The notes under the pieces are model-generated. The model was not told the origin of the DNA, searched no databases, and worked only from the letters and a program-made list of their open reading frames with translations. A DNA stretch of 64,000 nt. Source: Lentzea cavernae (GTDB lineage: Bacteria; Actinomycetota; Actinomycetes; Mycobacteriales; Pseudonocardiaceae). The first letter of the stretch is position 1; every line of letters begins with the position of its first letter. The position numbers were made by a program, and so were the translations under genes. The stretch lies in contig NZ_BNAR01000012.1 in NCBI RefSeq assembly GCF_014653695.1, positions 62,001 to 126,000 of the forward strand, written 5' to 3'. Of the stretch, positions 26,829 to 34,782 are shown one piece after another.

Positions 26829-27563
26829 GTGCTGTACTGGATCATGAAGCACGTCCTCCTGGGACCGATCTTGCGGCTGTTCTTCCAGCCCAAGATCATC
26901 GAGGGAGCCGAGAACATCCCGAAGGAAGGTGGAGCGATCCTGGCGAGCAACCACCTCGCCGTGTCGGACTCCTTCTTCCTGCCGCTGATGCTGTCGCGGC
27001 GCATGACCTTCCCCGCCAAGATCGAGTACTTCACCGGCACGGGGATCAAGGGCAAGCTGCAGAAGTGGTTCTTCACCGGTGTCGGCCAGGTGCCGATCGA
27101 CCGGTCCAGCGCGTCCGCCGCGCAGGGGGCGCTCGACACCGGCGTGCGGATCGTGCGCGAGGGCAAGCTGCTCGGCATCTACCCCGAGGGCACCCGTTCG
27201 CCCGACGCGCGCCTGTACAAGGGCAAGGTCGGCGTCGCGTGGATCGCGCTGGAGTCCGGCGCGCCGGTCATCCCCGTGGCCATGTTCGGCACGGACAAGG
27301 CGAACCCCATCGGCTCCCGCATGTGGAAGCCGCACCCGATCCGCATCAAGATCGGCAAGCCGCTCGACTTCTCCCGCTACGAGGGCCTGTCCGGCGACAG
27401 GTTCGTGCTGCGCTCGATCACCGACGAGATCATGTACGCCCTCATGGAGCTCTCCGGCCAGGAGTACGTCGACGTCTACGCGGCGAAGGCCAAGGAGCAG
27501 GCCCCGGACGCGGCGAAGCAGGGCAAGCCCGACGACCGGGTGCCCGAGAAGAAGGCGAGCTGA
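26829..27563 (+). CDS. PlsC-type lysophospholipid acyltransferase (Rv2182c-like)
   Basis: A 244-aa membrane-associated acyltransferase with NHLAVSD (HX4D), YPEGTRSPD and KIEYFTGTGIKG. The gene order and the close match to the mycobacterial Rv2182c pattern (ASNHLAV, YFTGTG, SGQEYVD) identify it as the conserved member; the gene at 1898 is the extra paralogue. It probably acylates glycerophosphate lipids or PIM precursors. It precedes the exoribonuclease gene by 21 bp. Confidence 0.9.
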   Translation: MLYWIMKHVLLGPILRLFFQPKIIEGAENIPKEGGAILASNHLAVSDSFFLPLMLSRRMTFPAKIEYFTGTGIKGKLQKWFFTGVGQVPIDRSSASAAQGALDTGVRIVREGKLLGIYPEGTRSPDARLYKGKVGVAWIALESGAPVIPVAMFGTDKANPIGSRMWKPHPIRIKIGKPLDFSRYEGLSGDRFVLRSITDEIMYALMELSGQEYVDVYAAKAKEQAPDAAKQGKPDDRVPEKKAS

Positions 27564-27572
27564 CCGCACCCC

Positions 27573-27578
27573 TAGGGT
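27573..27578 (+). promoter_or_regulatory. -10 element for a leaderless exoribonuclease transcript
   Basis: TAGGGT, 6 bases before GTG 27585. Confidence 0.55.
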
Positions 27579-27584
27579 GTCGCG

Positions 27585-28097
27585 GTGCGGTTTTTCTACG
27601 ACTGTGAGTTCATCGAGGACGGGCTGACGATCGACCTCGTGTCGATCGGCGTGGTCGACGAGGAAGGCCGCGAGTTCTACGCCGTGTCCACCGAGTTCGA
27701 CCCGGATCGCGCGGGTCCGTGGGTGCGGCAGAACGTGCTCAACCAGCTGCCCTCGCCCGCGGACAAGGCGTGGCGCAGCCGCGCGCGCATCCGCGAGGAC
27801 CTGCTCGACTTCCTCGGCGCCCGCAACGCCGCCCGTGACGACGTGGAGCTGTGGGCGTGGTTCGCCGCCTACGACCACGTGGCGCTGGCGCAGCTGTGGG
27901 GTGCGATGCCCGCGTTGCCGCGCGCCCTGCCGCGGTTCACGCGCGACCTGCGGCAGCGCTGGGACGACGTCGGCCGCCCCAAGCTGCCCGCCCCGCCGGC
28001 CGACGCGCACGACGCCCTCGCCGACGCGCGGCACAACCTCGCGCGCTGGAAGGTGATCGAGGAACAGCGGCAGAAAATCGGCTTTCCCGTCCGGTAA
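27585..28097 (+). CDS. DEDDh 3'-5' exoribonuclease (Rv2179c-like)
   Basis: A 170-aa single-domain exonuclease: FYDCEFIEDG for motif I, WFAAYDHVALAQLWG for motif II and AHDALADARHN for motif III. The mycobacterial relative Rv2179c is a divalent-metal 3'-exoribonuclease. It is placed between the acyltransferase and pfkA, where the mycobacterial order would continue to aroG. Confidence 0.88.
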   Translation: MRFFYDCEFIEDGLTIDLVSIGVVDEEGREFYAVSTEFDPDRAGPWVRQNVLNQLPSPADKAWRSRARIREDLLDFLGARNAARDDVELWAWFAAYDHVALAQLWGAMPALPRALPRFTRDLRQRWDDVGRPKLPAPPADAHDALADARHNLARWKVIEEQRQKIGFPVR

Positions 28098-28173
28098 GTG
28101 AGACCCGCGTTGCTGCACCGATACAGCTCGTGAAAGTCTGCGTGACACAGGACACGAGAGATTGGGCAAGCAG

Positions 28174-29202
28174 ATGCGCATCGGTGTGCTCACTGGCGGC
28201 GGTGACTGCCCCGGTCTGAACGCTGTGATCAGGGCCGTGGTCCGCAAGGGGATCAAGGCGCACGGCTGGGAGATCGTCGGGTTCCGCAACGGGTGGCAGG
28301 GCCCGATCGAGAACCTCACCAAGCCGATCGACCTCGCGGACGTCGAGGAGATCCTCACCCGCGGTGGCACGATCCTGGGCTCGTCGCGCACGAACCCGTA
28401 CAAGGTCGAGGGCGGTGTCGACCGGATCCGCGAGACCATCGCGGAGAACCAGATCGACGCCATCATCGCGATCGGCGGCGAGGACACCCTCGGTGTCGCG
28501 AAGCGCCTCACCGACGACGGCATCGGCGTCGTGGGTGTGCCGAAGACGATCGACAACGACCTCGGCGCCACGGACTACACGTTCGGCTTCGACACGGCCG
28601 TCCACATCGCGACCGAGGCCATCGACCGCCTGCGCACCACGGCCGAGTCGCACCACCGTGCGCTCGTCGTCGAGGTCATGGGCCGTCACGCGGGCTGGAT
28701 CGCGCTGCACTCCGGCCTCGCCGGTGGCGCCAACGTCATCCTCGTCCCGGAGCGCCCGTTCAACGTCGACAAGGTCGTCGAGCACGTCGAGCGCCGCTTC
28801 GAGAGCGAGTTCGCGCCGATCATCGTCGTCGCCGAGGGTGCGATCCCCGAGGGCGGCGCCGAGGTGCTGCACTCCGGTGAGCGCGACGCCTTCGGCCACG
28901 TCCGCCTCGGTGGCGTCGGCCAGTGGCTCGCGGAGGAGATCGCGGACCGCACCGGCAAGGAGTCCCGCGCGGCCGTCCTCGGCCACATCCAGCGCGGTGG
29001 CACGCCGACCGCCTACGACCGCGTGCTCGCTACCCGCTTCGGCCTGCACGCCGTCGACGCCGTCGCGGCCGGTGACTTCGGCACGATGGTCGCGCTGCGC
29101 GGCACCGACATCGTCCGCGTGAAGCTGTCCGAGGCGACGGCCGAGCTCAAGACGGTGCCGACCGAGCGCTACGAAGAGGCCGAGGTCTTCTTCGGGGCCT
29201 GA
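28174..29202 (+). CDS. pfkA: 6-phosphofructokinase, probably pyrophosphate-dependent
   Basis: A 342-aa group III phosphofructokinase; phosphorylates fructose 6-phosphate in glycolysis. GVLTGGGDCPGLNAVIR opens the protein. At the phosphoryl-donor site it reads GGEDTLG and VPKTIDNDL; Asp in the GGED position and Lys before TIDND are the residues known to mark PPi-using enzymes (as in Amycolatopsis methanolica), where ATP enzymes have Gly. ATG 28174 fits family starts. A hairpin and repeat copy 3 follow it. Confidence 0.9.
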   Translation: MRIGVLTGGGDCPGLNAVIRAVVRKGIKAHGWEIVGFRNGWQGPIENLTKPIDLADVEEILTRGGTILGSSRTNPYKVEGGVDRIRETIAENQIDAIIAIGGEDTLGVAKRLTDDGIGVVGVPKTIDNDLGATDYTFGFDTAVHIATEAIDRLRTTAESHHRALVVEVMGRHAGWIALHSGLAGGANVILVPERPFNVDKVVEHVERRFESEFAPIIVVAEGAIPEGGAEVLHSGERDAFGHVRLGGVGQWLAEEIADRTGKESRAAVLGHIQRGGTPTAYDRVLATRFGLHAVDAVAAGDFGTMVALRGTDIVRVKLSEATAELKTVPTERYEEAEVFFGA

Positions 29203-29212
29203 TGCCCGGGCT

Positions 29213-29248
29213 CGCTGCATCAGGCGCCTGACCTGGTCTGATGCAGCG
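29213..29248 (+). terminator. Hairpin after pfkA
   Basis: CGCTGCATCAG (29213-29223) pairs perfectly with CTGATGCAGCG (29238-29248) around a 14-base loop, 11 bp past the pfkA stop and touching repeat copy 3. Confidence 0.65.
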
Positions 29249-29314
29249 ATATCCAATATCCGATATATCGCTTGTGCAAAAGACGTTTGCGGACGACCGC
29301 AAACGTCTTTTGCA
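29248..29314. repeat. Dispersed box-hairpin repeat, copy 3
   Basis: The box at 29248-29269 carries two RATATCC heptamers then GATATATC. Only 5 bp separate it from a 40-bp palindrome at 29275-29314 with CGTTTGCG-GACGAC-CGCAAACG and TGCAAAAGA/TCTTTTGCA ends; one mismatch, at the centre. It is the most compact copy and forms the left edge of the aromatic island. Confidence 0.92.
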
Positions 29315-29373
29315 TGAGCGGGGGTCCCGCTCGCTGGGACTCGCGTTGTGACCGGGCTCTCGCCGACTGCCAA

Positions 29374-29385
29374 GGTGAATTCACC
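29374..29385. promoter_or_regulatory. Perfect 12-bp palindrome upstream of the ABM gene
   Basis: GGTGAATTCACC, 28 bp before the ATG at 29413 and ahead of its GAGGGAGA ribosome binding site; placed as a repressor operator would be. The binding protein is unknown. Confidence 0.4.
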
Positions 29386-29412
29386 ATTCGTTGAGCAGTT
29401 GAGGGAGACCTG

Positions 29413-29769
29413 ATGAGCGACGCGCGAGTCGTCCTGCCCGAGCCGGACGCCGACGAGACCGGGCCGTACGCGCACCTGGGCTTCGCCCAGGCCAAGGCCG
29501 GCCACGAGGACGAGGTCGAGGCGTTGATCCTCGGCCTCGTCGCGCCGTTGCGCGCCGAAGAGGGCTCGATCGAGTTCCACGTCCACCGCGACCGCGCCGA
29601 CCGGTCGCAGTTCGTGATCTACGAGATGTTCCGGTCGAAGCAGGACCTCGAGAAGCACCTCGCCGAGCCCTACGTGCAGGAGTTCGTCCGCGCGATCCAG
29701 CCGCTCGTCACGGGTCCGCTGCGCCAGACGTTCCTGCGCATGTCGAGCGCGCTGCCGGCGGTGAGCTAG
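29413..29769 (+). CDS. Antibiotic-biosynthesis-monooxygenase (ABM) domain protein
   Basis: A 118-aa ferredoxin-like-fold protein (AHLGFAQAKAGHEDEVEALI, EEGSIEFHVHRDRADRSQFV, IYEMFRSKQDLEKHL). ABM proteins are cofactor-free quinone-forming oxygenases or haem-degrading enzymes; here the neighbour is a flavin hydroxylase 2 bp downstream, so a role in handling a hydroxylated aromatic or quinone is likely (inference). GAGGGAGA precedes the ATG. First gene of the island. Confidence 0.82.
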   Translation: MSDARVVLPEPDADETGPYAHLGFAQAKAGHEDEVEALILGLVAPLRAEEGSIEFHVHRDRADRSQFVIYEMFRSKQDLEKHLAEPYVQEFVRAIQPLVTGPLRQTFLRMSSALPAVS

Positions 29770-29771
29770 CC

Positions 29772-31568
29772 GTGGGCCTGCTGATCTTCGCGATCGTCAC
29801 GCTGCTGTTCCTGCTCACCCGCCGGATGTGGGGCCGGCTCACCGGCAACCCGCTGCCGCAGGTCACCGCCCGTCCCGGCGGCGGTTTCCTGGCAGGCGTC
29901 GGCAAGTCGCGAACGCGTCCGGAACCGACGCTCGCGCCACCGAAGACCACCGGCCCGCGGCTGGCCCGCTACGACTGCGACGTCCTCGTCGTCGGCGCCG
30001 GCCCGAGCGGCCTGATGACGGCGGCGCTGCTGGTCCGCCAGGGCGTCAAGGTGTGCGTGGTCGACGCGAACGCGGGGCCCGCCACCGAGTCGAGGGCGTT
30101 CGCCGTCCAGGCCCGCACGATCGAGCTGTTCCGGAGCATCGGACTCGCCGACGAGTTGCTCGGACGCGGGGTCGTCACCACCGGCATCCGCTTCCACATC
30201 CGCGGCAGGCACGTCGGCGGCCTCGACTTCGACCGCGCGAAGGCGGCGACGACGCCGTACCAGTTCATCCTGATGGCGCCGCAGTCCGAGGTGGAGGAGG
30301 TGCTGCTCAAGGACCTCGCCCGGCACGGCGTCACGGTCCGGCGCGGCACGCGGCTCACCCAGCTCCACCAGACCGAGGACGCCGTCACCGCGCTGGTCGG
30401 GGAGCGCACCGTCACCGCCCAGTACGTCGTGGGGGCGGACGGCGCGCACAGCACCGTGCGGCAGCAGCTCGGGCTCTCCTTCGACGGCGACAAGTACGGC
30501 CAGCGCTACCTCCTCGCCGACTGCAAGGTCGAGTGGCCGCTCGACCACGCGCACTTCCGGGTGTTCATGAACCGCGCCCGCATCGGCCTCTTCCTGCCCC
30601 TCAAGGGCGCCGAGACGTCCCGCGTGATGGTCACCGACTTCGGCGACCCGAAGGCCGAGTTCGACCTCCAGGTCCTGCAGGACGAGCTGCGCAGGGCGAT
30701 GAACCTGGACGTCACCCTCAGCGCCCCGACCTGGACCAGCCGCTACCAGGTCCACCTGCGCGGCGTCGACGACTACCGGCGCGGCAGGGGGTTCCTCGTC
30801 GGCGACGCCGCCCACATCCACTCCCCGGCGGGCGGGCAGGGCATGAACACCGGCCTGCACGACGCCGCCAACCTCGCCTGGAAGCTCGCGACGGCCGTCA
30901 ACGAGGACGTGGACCTGCTCGGCACCTACTCCGCCGAACGGCACCCCGCGGGCGTGAGGCTGCTGAAGTTCACCGACCGCCTCTACCGGGTCGCGGCGGG
31001 CCTACGCGGCTGGCGGGCGTGGCTGCGCGACACCGCGGGACCGTTCCTGCTCGGGCGGATGTCGGCGGCGCCGATCCCGCACCGCAAGTCGTTCCACCGG
31101 CTCTCGCAGATCAGCCTCGGCTACCGGCCCAGCGAGATCAACGTCAACGAACTGCTCCACTCGCTCCGAGGCCCGCTCGCCGGCCAGCGCGTCCCCGACG
31201 CGCGGATCAACGACCGCGAGCAGGTGTTCGACCTCCTGCAGGGCTACCGGCTGCACGTGGTCGCGTTGTCCCGCAAGCACCTCACGGCGGACGAGATCAC
31301 CTCGCACACGGCTGCTCTGGCCGAACTCGGCGTGGTGAGCCATCTGGTCGCCCGTGTCGAGGCCAGGCCGGACGCCCGCGTGCACCGGGCCGACTCGGCG
31401 CAGGTGTTCGAGCACTACGGCCTCACCGAACCGGATTCGCAGGCCCTGTACGTGATCCGTCCCGACGGACACGTCGCGTGGCGCTGCGACGAGCTCGACT
31501 TCGAGGCGTGCCAACGGTTCCTGGGGACGATGCGCCGCCCTGCCGCGCAGCAGGCCCGAGCCGCATGA
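29772..31568 (+). CDS. FAD-dependent aromatic hydroxylase with N-terminal membrane anchor
   Basis: A 598-aa PheA/TfdB/MhpA-type flavoprotein monooxygenase. After a hydrophobic N-terminus (MGLLIFAIVTLLFLLTRRMW) and a linker come the FAD fold VLVVGAGPSGLMTAALL near residue 75 and GDAAHIHSPAGGQGMNTGLH near 345; a thioredoxin-like C-terminal domain completes the family layout. The anchor of about 65 extra residues is unusual for this soluble family. GTG 29772 follows the ABM stop directly. Possible role: ring hydroxylation that starts the pathway in this island; substrate unknown. Confidence 0.85.
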   Translation: MGLLIFAIVTLLFLLTRRMWGRLTGNPLPQVTARPGGGFLAGVGKSRTRPEPTLAPPKTTGPRLARYDCDVLVVGAGPSGLMTAALLVRQGVKVCVVDANAGPATESRAFAVQARTIELFRSIGLADELLGRGVVTTGIRFHIRGRHVGGLDFDRAKAATTPYQFILMAPQSEVEEVLLKDLARHGVTVRRGTRLTQLHQTEDAVTALVGERTVTAQYVVGADGAHSTVRQQLGLSFDGDKYGQRYLLADCKVEWPLDHAHFRVFMNRARIGLFLPLKGAETSRVMVTDFGDPKAEFDLQVLQDELRRAMNLDVTLSAPTWTSRYQVHLRGVDDYRRGRGFLVGDAAHIHSPAGGQGMNTGLHDAANLAWKLATAVNEDVDLLGTYSAERHPAGVRLLKFTDRLYRVAAGLRGWRAWLRDTAGPFLLGRMSAAPIPHRKSFHRLSQISLGYRPSEINVNELLHSLRGPLAGQRVPDARINDREQVFDLLQGYRLHVVALSRKHLTADEITSHTAALAELGVVSHLVARVEARPDARVHRADSAQVFEHYGLTEPDSQALYVIRPDGHVAWRCDELDFEACQRFLGTMRRPAAQQARAA

Positions 31569-31570
31569 CG

Positions 31571-31598
31571 AGAAGGGCCCGGCGAACCGGGCCCTTCT
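31571..31598. terminator. Convergent hairpin terminator
   Basis: AGAAGGGCCCGG (31571-31582) pairs perfectly with CCGGGCCCTTCT (31587-31598), loop CGAA, between the hydroxylase stop (31568) and the end of the minus-strand operon (31601). Confidence 0.88.
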
Positions 31599-31600
31599 TC

Positions 31601-31963
31601 TCACGCCAAAGCCGGAGATATGTCCATGTGCACGCGGTAGTCGACGATCTCGTTGCCGGACAGCCAGATCACCGTCACGCACGGCAGGGCGAGCGGCTTC
31701 CCGTCCGGTGCCTCGGTCTCGATGGTGAACCGGCAGAACAGCTGGTCGCCGACCTCCGCGACCTGGTCGACCACGTGCCGCACCCACGGCAACGCTCCCG
31801 CCGCACCGGCCGTCGCCGCCACCACGGCGGCACGACCGATCAGCGGCTCGTTGTTGCCGAACGTGTAGGTGGCGTCCTCGGCGAACCAGGCGCCGAACGC
31901 CTCCGCGTCACCGGAGTCCACAGCGGCGCACATCTGCCGCACCATGTCGGCGCGCGTGCTCAT
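31601..31963 (-). CDS. SnoaL-like / NTF2-fold protein
   Basis: A 120-aa alpha+beta-barrel protein: DMVRQMCAAVDSGDAEAFGAW, ATYTFGNNEPLIGRAA, then HVVDQVAEVGDQLFCRF. Such proteins bind or isomerise small ligands. Its ATG (31963) overlaps the cupin stop (ATGA), so it is the last gene of the FMO-cupin-SnoaL operon. Confidence 0.78.
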   Translation of the reverse strand: MSTRADMVRQMCAAVDSGDAEAFGAWFAEDATYTFGNNEPLIGRAAVVAATAGAAGALPWVRHVVDQVAEVGDQLFCRFTIETEAPDGKPLALPCVTVIWLSGNEIVDYRVHMDISPALA

Positions 31964-32418
31964 GGCTTCTTCTGCAGCGAAAGGCCGTGCTGCACCATGA
32001 TCTCCGCGACCAGCTTCATGTCCCGCGGTCCCGGTGGTAGTTCGGACAGCGCCTGGTAGTAGTTCTCCAGCCCGGGCGGCGACACGACCGCGACCACGCG
32101 CGTCTCCTCGTCGAACGGGTTGTGGAACATGTGCGGCACCCCGCGCGGCATCAGCAGCGAATCCCCCGGCTCCAGCACGTGTTCCTCGCCGTCCAGTTCG
32201 ACGACGACGCGTCCCTGCACGCACGTGAACAGCTCGTCCTCGCGGGAGTGGATGTGCGTGGGCGGCCCGCCGAGGTTCGGCGGCACGACGTACTCGAACA
32301 GCGAGTAGGCGCCCTTGGTGTCCGCGCCGGTCAGCCGCGTGTAGATGCCCAGGCCGATCGCGCCGACGTTCGTGCCCTCACCGCTGCGGTAGACGTGGTG
32401 CTTCACGGGGGTTTCCAT
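31960..32418 (-). CDS. Cupin-domain protein
   Basis: A 152-aa double-stranded beta-helix protein. Motif 1 GPPTHIHSREDELFTCVQGR gives two His and Glu metal ligands, and motif 2 PRGVPHMFHNP the third His. Thus it is probably a metal-dependent oxygenase, isomerase or decyclase. Start ATG 32418 (32433 is possible). The upstream monooxygenase gene overlaps its 5' end by about 40 bp. Confidence 0.8.
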   Translation of the reverse strand: METPVKHHVYRSGEGTNVGAIGLGIYTRLTGADTKGAYSLFEYVVPPNLGGPPTHIHSREDELFTCVQGRVVVELDGEEHVLEPGDSLLMPRGVPHMFHNPFDEETRVVAVVSPPGLENYYQALSELPPGPRDMKLVAEIMVQHGLSLQKKP

Positions 32419-33883
32419 GGTCTCCAACCTCATTTCGACTGAGCCGGGCGAGCAACCGGGGCGTGACCTCGCGGTACGCCGATGGCGCGACCGGGTTGAG
32501 CCAGTGCGACGCGCGCGTGAGCTTGCTGATCTGCAGGCCGAGGTCCGAGAGCACCTCGTCGGCGTTCTTCAGCGAGAACGGGATGATCTTCGTGCCGCGG
32601 CAGTGGTGCGTGTTCGTCGCCTCGTCCATGAACGCGAGCTGCGCGGTCACGTCCGCCCGGCGGGTCTCGGCGTCGGGCAGCGAGAGCGTTCCCGCGAGGT
32701 CGGCCGCGATCCACAGCGCCGCCATCTCCGCGTTGAGCGGGCTGAAGAACGACGAGTTGTAGCCGTTGAAGTACAGGCCCGGCACGCCGATGGGCTGGAT
32801 CTGCCGGTACAGCGCGAAGTTCCCGCGCTCGTCGAACACCCGTTCCTGCACGGCGTCCGGCAGGAACGGCACGCCCTGGGTGAACCCGGTGGCGCACACG
32901 ATCAGGTCGGCGGGCAACACCGAACCGTCCGAGAGGACGGCGCCGCCGGACTTGAGCCGCGCGATGGTCCTGTCGCGGTGCACCCGGATCTCACCGGACT
33001 CGACGCCCTCGAAGAACCCCTCGGTGGCCAGGCCGATGGCGCCCTTGACGATGTCCTCCATCTGCCCGGACGGCACCAGGTCGTGCTTCGCGAGCCCGAA
33101 CTGCCGGACCGACACCGAGCCGAGCGAGTTGAGCATCGAGCGCCGCATCCCGTTCGCGGGGCCGTGCAGGAACTTCTCGAACCCGCGCAGGAACCGGTAG
33201 CGGAACAGCGCCTCGCCCATGCGCGTGAGCAGCAGCATCTTGAAGTTCACGGTGCCGGCGATCTTGCGCGGCACCTTCCACAGCAGCTGCCGCGCGATGA
33301 TGTCGGTGCTGGCGGCGACACCGCTGATCGGCACCGTCACGTCGCACGCCGACTTGCCGTACCCGACGACGAGCGCGTGCTTGTCCCGCGCCTCCTCGAC
33401 GTCGAGGAACTCGGTGCCCGCGAGCACCCGTCCCCCGGCCGCCTCGAACTCGTCACGGCCGGGGAAGTCCGGCACAGCGGGTTCGCAGAACACGCCGTTG
33501 GCCACGACCACGCGGTCGTAGCGGTAGGTCGTGCCGGTGTGCGTGGTCAGCTCCCACGCGTCGCCGGCGGGCACGACGGACGTCACCGTCGTCTCCAGGC
33601 GCAGGCACGCGTCGACTCCGAAGTGCCACGCGTAGGCCTGCAGGTACGCCTGCACCTGCTCGCCGGTCGGCCACTCCGGCAGGTCCTTCGGCATCGGGAA
33701 GTCCGAGAACGAGTACTGGGCCTTCGGGCTCTGCGTGGTGAGGCCCGGATAGCGCCTCGTGCGGCTCCACACGCCGCCGACGTCCGGCGTCCGGTCGAAC
33801 ACCTCGACCTCGTGCCCTGCCTGCAACAACACCTTCGCGGTGGTGAGGCCGGCTACTCCGGCGCCGATGATCGCGACACGCAT
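32378..33883 (-). CDS. FAD/NAD(P)-binding flavoprotein monooxygenase (FMO-like)
   Basis: A 501-aa two-dinucleotide-fold enzyme: FAD motif VAIIGAGVAGLTTAKVL at the start, NAD(P) motif VVGYGKSACDV near residue 190, and CATGF near 340. In FMOs the link between these folds has an FXGXXXH-type fingerprint; here the matching stretch reads GGRVLAGTEF, so the usual His-Ser is Ala-Gly. It may hydroxylate or Baeyer-Villiger-oxidise the island's substrate, or be a related oxidoreductase. GAGGAGG precedes ATG 33883. Confidence 0.8.
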   Translation of the reverse strand: MRVAIIGAGVAGLTTAKVLLQAGHEVEVFDRTPDVGGVWSRTRRYPGLTTQSPKAQYSFSDFPMPKDLPEWPTGEQVQAYLQAYAWHFGVDACLRLETTVTSVVPAGDAWELTTHTGTTYRYDRVVVANGVFCEPAVPDFPGRDEFEAAGGRVLAGTEFLDVEEARDKHALVVGYGKSACDVTVPISGVAASTDIIARQLLWKVPRKIAGTVNFKMLLLTRMGEALFRYRFLRGFEKFLHGPANGMRRSMLNSLGSVSVRQFGLAKHDLVPSGQMEDIVKGAIGLATEGFFEGVESGEIRVHRDRTIARLKSGGAVLSDGSVLPADLIVCATGFTQGVPFLPDAVQERVFDERGNFALYRQIQPIGVPGLYFNGYNSSFFSPLNAEMAALWIAADLAGTLSLPDAETRRADVTAQLAFMDEATNTHHCRGTKIIPFSLKNADEVLSDLGLQISKLTRASHWLNPVAPSAYREVTPRLLARLSRNEVGDHGNPREAPRLPQR

Positions 33884-33949
33884 CCTGGGCCTCCTCGGTG
33901 AGGATGTGACGGACCACACTGTGGAGCGCTCGCTCGTTCGAGACCAACC

Positions 33950-33974
33950 GGGAGTCCCGGCTAGTGGGACTCCC
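33950..33974. promoter_or_regulatory. Palindromic operator, first of an IclR pair
   Basis: GGGAGTCCC (33950-33958) and GGGACTCCC (33966-33974) are perfect inverted half-sites with centre at 33962, 67 bp ahead of the monooxygenase start and at the iclR stop. The same GAGTCCCGG-N4-TGGGACTC recurs at 34721-34741. It could also act as a terminator for iclR. Confidence 0.6.
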
Positions 33975-34743
33975 AGCGCCGCGTCGAGTAGGCGCGGGTC
34001 GCCGCCGAGGCGGCCATCCGCACCGCCGGGCCGATCCGCTCCGGGCGCACCACCGCGCTCGGGCCGGTCACCGACAGCGCCGCGGCGACCTCGCCACCGG
34101 CCGCGAAGATCGGAGCGGCGATGCAGCTGATGCCGACGTTGCCCTCCTCCCGGTCGTAGGCCCAGCCCTGGTCCGGGATGGCGGCGAGCTCGCGGCGCAA
34201 CGCCGTCGGGCTCGTGATGGTGCGGGGGGTGCGGCGTTCCAGCCCGGCGGCGATGACCGCGTCCAGAGTGGACGCGGCGGAGAACGCGAGCATCGCCCGG
34301 CCGAGACCGGAGCAGTGGGCCGGGATGGTGCCGCCGACCTGGTCGAGCATGGGCATCGGCCGGTGCCCGGCGATCTTCTCGACGACCAGCACGCGGGTGC
34401 CGTCGAGCACGCCGAGCTGGACCGTGACGCGGGCGGCGGCGTAGAGGTCCTGCAGGAACGGCAGCACGGCCTCGCGCAGCTCGTGCCGCACGGGCACCAG
34501 GCTGGAGAGCTTGAACAGGCCGGTGCTGATCCGGTAGCGGTCGTGCGGCTTGTCGAGCCAGCCCAGCTCGATCATCCGCGCCGCCGTGCGGTGCACCGTC
34601 GAACGCGGAAGCCCGGACCTGCGCACCAGTTCGGCGAGGCCCAGTTCGCGGTGCGCGACGTCGAAGGCGTCGAGGATCGCCGCCGCGCGTTCGAGTGAAC
34701 CGCTCGGCTCGCCCGGCTGCGAGTCCCGGTGACTGGGACTCAT
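33961..34743 (-). CDS. IclR-family transcriptional regulator 1
   Basis: A 260-aa regulator. A winged HTH (SLERAAAILDAFDVAHRELG, RRSGLPRSTVHRTAARMIEL) is followed by an IclR effector domain (VSCIAAPIF-type segment reads GISCIAAPIFAAGGEVAAAL). It sits between the monooxygenase-cupin operon and the SDR-mhp operon. Identical palindromes flank its two ends, so it probably controls both operons and itself. The effector is likely an aromatic acid or pathway intermediate. Confidence 0.9.
   Translation of the reverse strand: MSPSHRDSQPGEPSGSLERAAAILDAFDVAHRELGLAELVRRSGLPRSTVHRTAARMIELGWLDKPHDRYRISTGLFKLSSLVPVRHELREAVLPFLQDLYAAARVTVQLGVLDGTRVLVVEKIAGHRPMPMLDQVGGTIPAHCSGLGRAMLAFSAASTLDAVIAAGLERRTPRTITSPTALRRELAAIPDQGWAYDREEGNVGISCIAAPIFAAGGEVAAALSVTGPSAVVRPERIGPAVRMAASAATRAYSTRRWESH
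34721..34741. promoter_or_regulatory. Palindromic operator, second of an IclR pair
   Basis: GAGTCCC (34721-34727) and GGGACTC (34735-34741) overlap the iclR start codon and lie 41 bp before the SDR start. The sequence matches the site at 33952-33972 in 17 defined positions. Confidence 0.6.
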
Positions 34744-34782
34744 CCTTGGTCGACCATTCGCACACGGCGACTGTAGGAGCTC

